From Cryptomeria japonica (taxonomy: Eukaryota > Streptophyta > Pinopsida > Cupressales > Cupressaceae), in NCBI RefSeq assembly GCF_030272615.1, contig NC_081406.1, positions 247,063,218-247,127,217 on the forward strand: 64,000 nt of DNA, given 5' to 3'. Position numbers and translations under genes: made by a program. Under the pieces are notes generated by a model. The model was not told the DNA's origin. It was given only the letters and a program-made list of their open reading frames with translations, and did no database searches. Below, piece by piece: positions 35,558 through 46,292 of the stretch. Numbering within the stretch: the first letter of the stretch is position 1; each line of letters begins with the position of its first letter.

Positions 35558-38507
35558 TCATGGAAGATAATTTTTATTCTTTCCTCTAACTCTAGCGTCT
35601 ATAATTATGCCAAGATCAATCTTTCTCTCCAAGATGATTTGTGCTACTTCCACTATTTTATCATGAATGAGGTGCACAACATCTTGAACTTGACTGCATT
35701 CATTGCCAATATCTTCAAATACAATCTTCTTTGTGCGAAGTAGGCTACTCCATTGTTTAAAGCTCGGTGTAGGTCCATCTTTCATTATTTTCTCTTTCAC
35801 CAAAACTTCTCTAGATGTCTTCCTCATTTCTTGTAGAACGGGGATAGTGATGTCTCTAGTGTGGACAAATGCATCAAAGGCTTCTATGAGAGTATGAGTT
35901 CCTTCAAGAACCTTTATAACCCTACCAAGAGTCTTCATCATACCTCTTACAAACTTATTCACCTTCGTGAAAGAATTTTCTATCCAGGTATCCATTAACG
36001 GTGCATAGTTCCTCATCTTTTCCATATGATCCACTGATACGGCAGGAAGCAAAAGTGGTGGTCTAACTGTTGGACCATGCTGCCTCAATGGCTCCTTGAA
36101 CTGTTGGAAGTAGTTTCTCCATGCACTTTCTCTTTTTCTAACTTCTTATTCTTCTCTACTTCCATTCTAAGCATATCACATTGAGTGTCTTCACTGAATC
36201 ATTCACATCACCTATGGCTTGCTCTGGATTAATTGGACCTAGATCAATAGTCTCCATATCATACTCTTCCACAATGATTTCATCTTCATATTTGTCAACC
36301 ATCGGAGTAGCTATTTGTATCTTTCGGGAATCTGAATCATCTCTTATCACCTTTAGACATCTTCGTGGCTTTCTTCTTTTCAGTGATTTCTTGAGTTCAA
36401 CTTAGGAGGCTATCCAAATCACATACTGATTCTTCATCAACTGCTATCACCTCTCTAGCAAGCCTTTCCTTAAGCCATGTAGGGATAGATGATCTTCCTT
36501 CTCCCACTTGCGTCTTTTTGTTCAGCAACTCATCTCTAGGAGGGGAAGTTGCTTCATCATCCTTTTCTCCTCCAACTTCATCATCCTTTTCTCCTCCAAC
36601 TTCATCATTCACTTGAATGTGAGGAGCGAGATCCCTTTGATCTTATGAATTGTAGATTCCATTGACTCATCCACTCCATGACTCGATTCCTTATCAATAT
36701 TTTGCCTTTTATGTGTTTCATCTCTTCTTCACGCCTGGAGAAAGTGCTGGAAGGATGACCAGAATTTGACTTATGCTTCTTTCTTGGTGCTTCTTTCTCT
36801 TTATGATCATCCTTTCTCTTCAAACCTTTAGAATGAGTTGATTGAGAAGCGCTTCCGCTCGCAATTGCCTCTTCTTCATCATCTACTCTTGTCTCTAACT
36901 TGAATGTCATAATCATATTTTGCTCTTTCAACTTTTGGTGTTGAATGTCTATCCATCTGCGAGTGTATTCCAAGACTTGTTTCATCAACTCCTTCAAATC
37001 TACGACTTCCATGTCAACCCAATTGATCTCGATCTCCTTGCTTTCTTTGGCATAGGTGGATTGGCGATATTTGTCGCTATCCTGTGCTTGATCAGCAACA
37101 CTAAATATCTTGCACTTCCGGATGAAATCAAGAGGTAGCTCAGAATACATCTTTTTCTTCACTTCTACATCACCTTGAACATTCATCTGATAGTCTTCTA
37201 ACTGCCATTTGTGTTTGTACTTCTTCCCTGCTACCTTCCTTACGTTGTCATAGGGATCGAAGTTATCTCTAGGAGTGAATGGCGTGAGTAAGTAGAGAGA
37301 TAACTCTTCTTTGGCGTTCTCAGCTGCTTGTAAGGAAAGACAAACTTCAATTGAATCACCAAGTGAAATAGGAAAGGAAATACTAGATCCATGTTTGTGT
37401 CGATATGCCTTAAAATATGTTGCTAACTGTCTTATCACCTCAAGTAGCACTATTTTGTCTGTCGGATAGCGTGTCAACATGTGTGGAGAAGAAGGAAATC
37501 CTTGAATCCTTGTATATGTGAACTTCGGAAATTGAAATAACCATGCACCATATTGTTGAATCAATGCTTGTGCTGCTGGAGATAGCCTTTGATGGGTTCC
37601 ACCTTGAAGGGTCCTCGTGATATGCATAGTGAAGGCATCATTAACCCTCCTATAGTGATGCTTTGTCGGATGGTGTAGTTGTAGATATGCTTCACATGCT
37701 CTTAGTTCTTCGGGTCCTCTTCCAACTATACCATTATACATCAACCCCACATGTTCATAATTCCTCTCAAGTGAGTAGATGACATAGGAACTCATGTTGA
37801 ACGTCCTAGTGCGGTTTAGTCTTCTCTGTTGAACATCCAAGTTGTTGTTGATGAATCTCGCTCAATTAATTGCATCCATTGGTGACTATCTCGATGAAGA
37901 AGAAAATCTAGTTCTTGAAGTAGAAGGCTTGTGGTGCACCAACAAGTCGATTGAGTAGAGTGATGAAATCCCCAAATTCCTCTTTGAAATCAAATCTATG
38001 CGATCTATTGGGTATCTTGCTTTTGCCCGCTCTACTCTTCAATAGCCAATACTTGTTGATAATCTTTGAACATGCTTCAGGATCATCATCATAAACTGAT
38101 TTACCTCCTTCTACGCTCTTGTAGATCATGTCCCTTGGCTCAAGTAAGTGGAAGGCTTCATTGATAGCTATCTCTAAAAGGTAAGTAAGCATTGTTCCAT
38201 CTTTCACTATTGTTCTCGTGTGAGAATCGTAATGCCAGGCACATTCAATCATCGACTCATAGCATTGCACTGCGGGAGGGAAGCTAGATGCTTTCACTAT
38301 TCCACTATCTATCACTTTCCTTGTTGTCACAGTAGGTTGGCTTGAGTACAACGAGCCCCTGAACTTCTTGAGATCAAATTTCCCAAGGTTTGTGTCTCCT
38401 ATATTGCTCCAATGAGATGTGATCTTGGTCTCCAATGCATCGCTCTTCGAATATTCCTTGATGAGCGCTTGACGAGTTCCAGCTCCAATAAGCTTAGGTG
38501 CTGCCAT
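35558..38507 (-). pseudogene. Long decayed ORF of unknown function inside copy A (about 1,000 codons)
   Basis: From an ATG at 38507 the text reads MAAPKLIGAGTRQAL and runs 199 codons to a stop at 37908. A frame change and stops (including a TGA in the MDAIN region) follow. A 411-codon stretch (36605-37840) then contains FNMSSYVIYSLER, AAQALIQQYGAWLFQFPKF and VRKVAGKKYKHKWQLEDY. It ends in a basic Lys/Arg-rich segment resembling a nuclear localisation signal (RKKHKSNSG). Further pieces at 36397-36612, 36156-36350 and 35558-36088 add an acidic linker, with a duplicated 24-bp unit, and a helical C-terminus. Copy C carries a clear homologue piece by piece. I recognise no domain; it is neither gag nor pol. 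Confidence 0.65.
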
Positions 38508-38784
38508 TCTTCAGCTATGAGAATTGTATGGATTAGGGCTATGGTGAAGAGTGTGCAAAAATGATAATAGATAGCTTAGGAATGATAGTAGATAGCTTAT
38601 GATATTGATTCAAATCAATCTTAGACAAATAAATCTGAAATTAAATGCTCAATAAGACTGATTCCTTACACCTATCTGCACTAATCGATTAGCAATATTA
38701 AGAGGTAAAATTTAATAAAAGATCAATATTTGACTCTAATTAGACCTGTATCTGACCTTCTATTAATCAATATGAAACACTTAC

Positions 38785-39717
38785 AATTGGCATTTGACAC
38801 TCATCCAATGGATTGCATGGATAGTGGATTAGCATTGTCATTGATGGCAACTCTCTTTGGAAATTCTATCCGGTAGTTATGGATTTTGGTAACTGGTAGA
38901 GGGAGTGATCCGGTAGTCTATCACCGGTATTTCAGGTTAGGCAGAGCAGTTTTGGTCCGAAATTTTTGCGCTGATTGCGGTGGTGAAACTTGTGCATGGG
39001 ATGATAGGGTCGACATATAGAAATCATTTAGACATCATTTGGTTGATCCACATATGTTTTAGAGATCCAATCTAAGCCGACACCCGCTTACACATTACAT
39101 TGTATATTATGGATGGCCGCCTTGGTGAATGTTTTATTTTGTGATTGCGGATATATATGACCGATGTAGAATATCTTTTTAAAGCATGGTATGAGCAAGT
39201 AGTGATCGAGAAACCTTTTGGTGCAGTTTCACGTGCGCATTCTTGATCCGGTAGCTAACTGAGAAGCTAAACAGAGCAGAGTTGCAGAGGTGTTACAGTC
39301 AGACTTTTTGCACTTAACCGGAACTCATCCAAGCATTGTTTGATGCTATTTTGGAGTTCAATCATTGTAGTTCTCATTGTAAATGATCTGTAAGTCGATG
39401 AGACTTCCATATTGTAATTTGAGTAGTGAGCTCTAGGAAGTGAGCCTGAATGCATGTGCATTCCCCTTTTGTAATATTTATGTACTCCTGATCACAGTAT
39501 ATGAATATTGTGCGTTCCAATCCTACCGTGGTTTTTCCCTTTCCAGGTTTCCACGTAAAATTCTTGGTGTTATGATTTTGTGGTTGATTATCTTGTGTTT
39601 CAGCATTTTACTTTCTTGCATTTGCTTCCGGTGGTCTGAGAATAAGTTTGAAAATTTATTTACCGGCAAAACATTGATTCCCCCTCCCCCCCCTCTTAGT
39701 GCTCCTTGATTCCAACA
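38785..39717 (+). repeat. 5' LTR of the nested retroelement
   Basis: It starts AATTGGCATTTGACACTC where the right LTR has TGTTGGCAATTGACACTC, and ends CTTGATTCCAACA. Shared text includes GTCATTGATGGCAACTCTC and the ATGCATGTGCATTCCCC region. The small frames inside it (39267-39461, 39440-39709) recur in the right LTR and are not genes. Confidence 0.92.
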
Positions 39718-39719
39718 AT

Positions 39720-39732
39720 TGGTATCAAAGCC
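39720..39732 (+). promoter_or_regulatory. Primer-binding site (initiator Met tRNA)
   Basis: TGGTATCAAAGCC lies two bases after the LTR. It differs from the canonical TGGTATCAGAGCC at one position. Confidence 0.9.
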
Positions 39733-39815
39733 TACTTACTCTGAGGAAGCCTAACCGCTTGAGGAAGGTCCGGGAGATTGAACCAATGGATTTCAGTTTG
39801 CAGAGATAGTTTTGT

Positions 39816-40929
39816 ATGGCACTTGAGGATCTTGATGCAGCAAGAAATGAAATAAGTTCCTTAAAAAGAAACTTGAATGCATCAGAAGATTTCATTAAAG
39901 ATTTGAAGGATCAAGTGAACACTTCAAGAGACAAGAGGAAAGTGTTGATGGACAAGCTGAAGGAGAAAGAAGAACGAAGCATGGAAAATCAAGACAAAGC
40001 TGATGAATGTGATAAGCTTGCTAGAGAGAATGTTGTATTAAAGAATGAGATGCAATTCATTGTGATGAAGTTGATTAAGAGGATTGAAGACCGGAGGAAG
40101 AATGAAGAAAGTTTGACTCAATCATTGAAAGACAGATCAGATGAATGCTTCAAGCTTACTTATGAAAACGATCAATTAAAGCTTGAGTTGAAACAATCAA
40201 AGAATAATGGTCAAGAACTTGAAAGACAGATTGTTGCCCTAAGAGATGAACTTGCTACTGCAAATGAATACAAAGACAAATTTAATGCTAGCTCAGCAAG
40301 GCTTGATGAGATGCTAGAAAGTCAGAGACATGGAAAAGACATGAGAGGACTTGGATTTGAGAAAAGAGAATCCTCTGGTTCTAGACAAAGCAATGCAAAG
40401 CCTAATCATAAGAAGAGCAAGAATCCTCCAATAAGATATCAATGGTAGATGTTTCACTTGCAATAAATTTGGTCATATGGCAAATCAATGCAAAAGTAGG
40501 ATGAATAATGGAATGAATAATATGAACAATGGTCCTACCTTTACCGGTCAGTGTTTCATAAGCAATAATTTTGGTCACAAGTCAAACATGTGCAAAGCAG
40601 TAATGAACAATTTTCAGAACAAGAGATGTTATTCTTGTGGGATGTTTGGACATATCTCTCACCAATGCAGGATGAGACCAAACCAGATGAATTTCAGACC
40701 TATGCAGAGAAATGTTGTTTGCCGTGCATGCAACAAAACCAGTCACATTGCAAAATTTTGTAGAAGCAAGAATGCTCTCATAGACAAGAACAAAGCTGAT
40801 GAAAAGGGCAAGGTGAAGGTAAAAGAGATAAAAAACAAACATGAGAAGATGTGGGTCAGAAAAGATGAATCCAAGACAAACAATGGATCTGTGCCTGAAT
40901 CCGGTGCAGGATCTTCATCCGGTAACTAA
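39816..40929 (+). pseudogene. Copia-type gag C-terminal part: coiled coil and four zinc knuckles, one frameshift
   Basis: The first 210 codons (39816-40448) form a long Lys/Glu-rich coiled coil ending with LESQRHGKDMRGLGFEK, the motif that precedes the nucleocapsid in SIRE/Maximus-like plant copia gags. A frame change at about 40430-40450 leads into 40477-40929. Four CX2CX4HX4C knuckles can be read: CFTCNKFGHMANQC (across the frame change), a second that begins CFISNNFGHKSNMC with one Cys replaced by Ser or Asn, CYSCGMFGHISHQC and CRACNKTSHIAKFC. The N-terminal capsid part of gag is missing. The protein would bind nucleic acid in the retroelement particle, but it lacks capsid and is frameshifted. 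Confidence 0.82.
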
Positions 40930-41314
40930 GGCATCTGACCTTAGGGGGTGGCATCTTCATAAAAAATCTTGCAGAACCCCCTTAAAGAGATCTATGATCG
41001 ATCAAGGTTGATTGCAGACGCTTGGAGATGATTATAAAAACCGGTTGATTGGATTATGTTGAACAGGACATCCGGTTGAGCTTCACAATTACATTTATTT
41101 CAACTTAAAGTTAGGGTTTGCGGAGTTAAAAAGGGGAAAATGTGAATCATTTCTCACATTGCGAGCGAAGGGTTGAAGTTGCAAAGCAAGGCGAACCAGA
41201 TTTCAAGGCAACTAGAAGGCTTGAGGTAATCCAACAGGAAGTTCTTGTGCATCCGACAGAAGAAAAAGGTATTTACCGAAGCGCATTCATCCTTTAAACC
41301 CTAAAATTTTGGAA

Positions 41315-44300
41315 ATGGCATCTTCTTCTGTTGATAATCCTTTGGTAGTAGAAATTTCTGAACGAGCAAGGCCTCAATTCAAAAGACATCCATTTAAGTC
41401 TGTTGAGGATGATCCCAATGGTGCTTTTTCGTCCATTCCATACTAAGTTTTGCATGTTGAAGATGTTAGGGCATACATTCACTGCACAATTGAGGAAACC
41501 GAAAGTAAGGATATCTTGACCCTATATACTGATCACATAATGGATGAAGTTGGAAACCCCAAACCAGAATATGCACAGTTACAAAGGAAGGGTTTCATGC
41601 AGTTCGTTCATTTTCTGACGTTTGATGAGAATGAATGGGTGAGGTACATTTTGAGCCGTGTCCACAATAAATTCATATGGTTGGACAGACCCTACAAGAT
41701 AACCAAGCAGGCTATTCATGCAGTTATATGTTTGCATCAAACCGGTGGAAAACCTAATTTGAAGAAGGTCACAAACCCAACCGTCACAAAAGTAAGTGGT
41801 GCTCAATTTGACAGCAGGTCAATGACAATTGATGATATCATAGAGCATGATGTTAAATTTGCATCAATGATTATTGGATACAAAGTTTATCAATCTAGCA
41901 GGTTGAATTTAGTCTCTGGTACTGCGATATATATAGCTTATCAGATGGTGAAAGAGGATATGCAGTATGACTTGTGCACAATTCTTCTTGAAGAGCTCCT
42001 AAGCAATCTAAAGAAAATCAAAACAGACAAGAAGAATGTCTTCAAATTTGGTTCTTTGATTGTTTGTCTAGCACTATACTTTACAAATGAAATCCCTTGG
42101 ACAGGCAGGGTCCAATGGGCATATGACTTACCGGTAGCCACTGTGATCAAACAAGGTTTGCAAAGATTGGGAAATAGAGAAAATCAGACAGCTACGCTGT
42201 GGAGTTTCTTCAAAACCTTCCAAGGCAGAATGAAGAATAGAGAGAGGATCCCTTAAGAAGTGGTAGACAAATATGCAGATACTATATGTTTCATGGTGGA
42301 CACAAACCAATGCCATATGGAGGCTATAGAACCAAGAATAGTATGGATAATGCCAATGGGTTATGAGGTTGATGCTCAAACTCTTAAAAGCTATGCTCAA
42401 CATCTCTTGAGCAAACCAATTGACCCTCAAGAAGAGAAGTTTGGCACATTCAAGGAAAAAGATATGGAATTGCATAAGTTCACTCAACCCGAAAGGAAAA
42501 GGAAAGTAACAAAAATGGCAGAGGTTGTGGCTGAACAGATGGGCTTTACCAAAGAAGCTATCAAGAAAACTAAGGAGAAGAAAGCTCAGATAGAGGCAGA
42601 GATGGAATCAAAGAAGCCTAAGATTGAACCAGTTCCCTCCAAGTCAAAGCCTAAGGAGACTAAGTCTTCCCCCACTCCGGTGAAGTCATCAACAGCTCAA
42701 AGCTCATCCGGAAAAGGAGTGCTCAAGCAGAAGTAGAAGCCAAAAAGAACTTATGTAGTTGTATCTCCTGTTGCATCTGAGACTGAGTCAGATGAGGAAG
42801 CCAAAAAAGCCAAGAAGAAAGGAGAATTTGTCAGAGTGATTAGGAAACCACAATCTGGTGGTGCTCAGCCAAGCAAAAAGACAAAATCAGAAACCCTCTC
42901 TCACTGGTAGGCCTAAAAGAGGAAGAAGGCTAAGGACTAAGCTTGATAAAGACCTTGAATCCGGCAAGGTGGAAGGTAAATATACCATTATTCCCCTATT
43001 GACTGCAAATGAACTGATTGATGAAATAGTTAATGATGGTAATCTCAAGAACATTAGTGCATACTATGAAAATCTTGATGAGAATGAACAGAGGGAAATT
43101 GAGGAGGTTGTTGTGTTGCATTTGCATAACTTCAGCAAATCATTAATTGAGTTAGAATGCAGTATTCCAAAAGATTTATATAACATTCTTGATGCTAGAA
43201 GGCTAACTGCAAGCCGATTAGATGAGGAGTGAATTGGTCAATATCAGTGCTTGCATCTCTCAAGAAGTTGATAGACTCATGGAGCTAGCCAACAAGAAGG
43301 AATTCAGAAGCAAAAACAAGGTAAACAGGCTTATGGTTAGCAAGGTTGAGGAAGTTAGAAAAGAAACTAAAGAAATATGGAAAAAGTTCCTAAAGAACAA
43401 TCGGTAGCAAGTCAACCCCAAGTATGATGATGAATCTTAGAAGGAAGATACCTCTCATCCGAAAGATTAGGTCAAAACAACCCTTGATGCAGAGGACAGT
43501 CAAAATCCTTCGGTTGACCACCTGGAGATGGTGGAAAAGAAAGTTGAATCGGCCCAGGAGACACCAAAAGATAATACTACACCAAGTGGTGACACCGGTG
43601 CACAGGTTGAAGAAAAAGAAAAGGAAAAAGAAGAAGTAGATGAGGACAAGGTATAGGAGAAGGGAGATGAGGTCAGTAAGGGAAAGCAGAAAATTATTGA
43701 TGTCTCGATAATCATGGCAATTGACACACTAAAGGACAAAGGGAAAAAGATTCTACCTCAAATCTCCATTAATTTTGATAAACCTCTTGACATTGGACAG
43801 ATGTCTCCAGCTGAAAGGTTGATGGTTGTTGCAGCAATCCAAGCTCAAGCTAGTCAGGACTTGGTTAAATCTGAGACTGAGAACAAAAAGTTGATTGAGA
43901 TGACTGTAAGTATTTTACAAAAGGTGGTACCGGAACTGCAATTAGATCCAAATTCCAACCCCTCCGGCAGACTCTTACAGTTAATCAACAACATCAATAC
44001 CAATTTTGATTCATTGGAAAAGGCAACCACCAAGAAAGTATTGGACAGATTCAAGGAGGTGCGTATGCAGAGTTTTCGGAAGATGATTGAAGATGACAAA
44101 GTCGGATTGAATAAAGGATTGCAGACTATCTCCAAGGCATTGAGTGAAGGAGGAAAGATATACAAGTCATGCCTTATACTGCCTAAATTCACATCAGATA
44201 TAGACAAGCAGATCAGTTTTTGCCAAGGCAAGCTTGATAGTATATCTCAGTCATTTGACTCCAATGTAGCCCTTACTAGCAGCATAGAAGGTCAAGTGAC

Positions 44301-44589
44301 GACTCTAATTGATCAAATCTCGAGCCTAAGATCAAAAAAGGAGAGAATACCGAGGAGAGTTGGTGAGCTCCGGAACCTTATTGCTCCCCGAATGGACACC
44401 ATGCTGACTAATAAAGTTGATTGCATGAAGACAATGGCACAACCAATTCCGACTGAGTTGAAAGATGTGGAGATATATGATTATGTTTTCAGTGCCTTCA
44501 TTATAGTTTTGGACAACTTGAAGATTGGGTGGGGTACCCACTTAGGATTTTTGAAGACCATTTTTTCAGATATCTTCAAGTATGTATAG
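41315..44589 (+). pseudogene. Unknown ORF of the nested retroelement, about 1,090 codons, decayed
   Basis: It starts at an ATG at 41315 (MASSSVDNPLVVEISERAR). In-frame stops lie at 41444, 42254, 42734, 43405, 43438, 43468 and near 43654, and frame changes near 42890 and 43225; otherwise reading is continuous. Residues 1 to about 310 look globular, with FVHFLTFDENEWVRYIL, FIWLDRPYKITKQAIHAV and FGSLIVCLALYFTNEIP. A Lys/Glu/Pro-rich middle follows, then a helical C-terminus (IDKQISFCQGKLDSISQSF). The layout (globular head, charged linker, helical tail) parallels the unrelated-looking ORFs of copies A and C. It might belong to the plant transposon proteins of unknown function or to the env-like third ORF of SIRE elements; I cannot decide. 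Host function is unlikely. Confidence 0.7.
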
Positions 44590-44779
44590 AAGATCCGATA
44601 TTTACCCCATCTTTGGCATTGTTGTCAAAGGGGGAGTGTAGAGTGAAAAATGTACAAAGAATGATATAGTTTTTGGTTGATACAAGTTTTGAGTTTTTGG
44701 TCTAAGGGGGAGCCTTAAAAATTTTGATCCGGCATACAGGTTGACACTTAGTCATTTTTCAAGAGTGTTGCCATCAATG

Positions 44780-44793
44780 CCAAAGGGAGAGAT
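44780..44793 (+). promoter_or_regulatory. Polypurine tract of the nested retroelement
   Basis: CCAAAGGGAGAGAT directly precedes the TGTTGGC of the right LTR. A second purine tract (AAAGGGGGAGTG) lies near 44628. Confidence 0.75.
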
Positions 44794-45727
44794 TGTTGGC
44801 AATTGACACTCATTCGGTGGATACCATTGCATGGATAATGGATTAGGGTTGTCATTGATGGCAACTCTCTTTGGAAATTCTATCCGGTAGTTATGGATTT
44901 TGGTAACCGGTAGAGGGAGTAATTTGGTAGGCAGTCACCGGTATTTCAGGTTAAGTAGAGCAGTTTTGGTCTGGAATCTTTGAGGTGATTGCGGTGGTGA
45001 GATTTGTGCATGGTATGATAGGGTCGACATATAGAAATAATTTAGACATCATTTGGTTGATCCGCATATGTTTAAGAGATCCGGTCTAAGCCGACACCCG
45101 GTTACACGTTACATTGCATATTATGGATGGCTGACTTTGTGAATGTTTTATTTTGTGATTGCGGATATATATGACCAATGTAGAAGATCCTTTAAAGCAT
45201 GGTATGAGCGAGTAGTGATCGAGAAACCTTTTGGTGCAGTTTCACATGCGCATTCTTGATCCGGTAGCTGACTGAGAAGCGGAACAGAGCAGAGTTGCAG
45301 AGGCATTACAATCAGACTTTTTGCACTTAACCAGAACTCATCCAGGCATTGTTTGATGCTATTTTGGAGTTCAATCATTGTAGTTCTCATTGTAAATGAT
45401 CTGTAAGTCAGTGAGACTTCCATATTGTAATTTAAGCAGTGAGCTCTCGGTAGCGAGCCTGAATGCATGTGCATTCCCCTTTTGTAATATTTATGTACTC
45501 CTAATCACAGTATATGAATATTGTGGGTTCCAATTCCCCCGTGGTTTTTCCCTTTCTGGGTTTCCACATAAAAACCTTGGTGTTATGATTTTGTGGTTGA
45601 TTATCTTGTGTTTCAGCATTTTACTTTCTTGCATTTGCTTCCGGTGGTTTGAGAATAAGTTTGAAATTTTATTTACCGGCAGAACACTGATTCCTCCCCC
45701 CTCTCTCAGTGTTCCTTGATTCCAACA
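44794..45727 (+). repeat. 3' LTR of the nested retroelement
   Basis: 934 bp, TGTTGGCAATTG...TTGATTCCAACA, both canonical TG and CA ends intact. It aligns over its whole length with 38785-39717. Confidence 0.92.
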
Positions 45728-45732
45728 CTTGC

Positions 45733-46292
45733 CTCTGATTTTTGATAATTTTAATCTTGAATTGGTGCAAATGATCAAATGATATGATTGAGGAGCCTGT
45801 TGTTGCTGAGGACGTATGAACAAATTTGCCCTTGTAGTGATGAATTTGTTGCTTCCTAAGACAAATTCATTACTGATATTCCTTCTTGTAGATGGTATTC
45901 ACTGTTGAATGATAAAATTCGCCTTTTATGCTGATTGAATTCGCCAATCTTAATAGAAATTTGCTGCCTGCTCTTGAAATTCGCATATTAGAAAGGAAGA
46001 ATTGTTTGAATCGGTGACTGAATGAATGTTTTGAATCCCTTCTTATAGGCGCTTAAAGGAAAGGTTGTATCTCTCCCTAGGTAGGCTGACCTGGTTTGGA
46101 AAAATTAAAAGAATATAAATTACTTAAAAGGCCAACTTACCACCTATTAAACATTTTCCTCTTTGAATTTTGAATTTTTCTTTTGGCGCCAAAATTGTGT
46201 TTGAACTACTAGTCGTGGCCAAAAGAGGTAATTTGCTCCCAAGGTGAAACAAAGGAACACAATTTTGCTCCAACTCCAATGCAAAGGAAATT
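45733..46292 (-). other. Copy A sequence between its ORF start and hairpin array
   Basis: AAATTCGC and AATTTGC words recur (45830-46010). There is no coding signal. The corresponding part of copy C (59.5-60.3 kb) has similar GCAAATTTTC and GGCGAATTTC words. Confidence 0.45.

Larger units (their letters stand above)
38780..45732 (+). mobile_element. Complete non-autonomous LTR retroelement: copia-like gag plus unknown ORF (TSD CTTAC/CTTGC), nested in copy A
   Basis: The element proper is 38785-45727 (6,943 bp). It has two LTRs of 933-934 bp, a primer site, a polypurine tract, a gag fragment with zinc knuckles and a long ORF of unknown function, but no protease, integrase, reverse transcriptase or RNase H. 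Flanks CTTAC (38780-38784) and CTTGC (45728-45732) match at 4 of 5 bases. The LTRs have clearly diverged, with many substitutions, and the left LTR has lost its TG (now AA). It fits a large retrotransposon derivative dependent on a copia partner, and it inserted into copy A in the opposite orientation. Confidence 0.9.
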
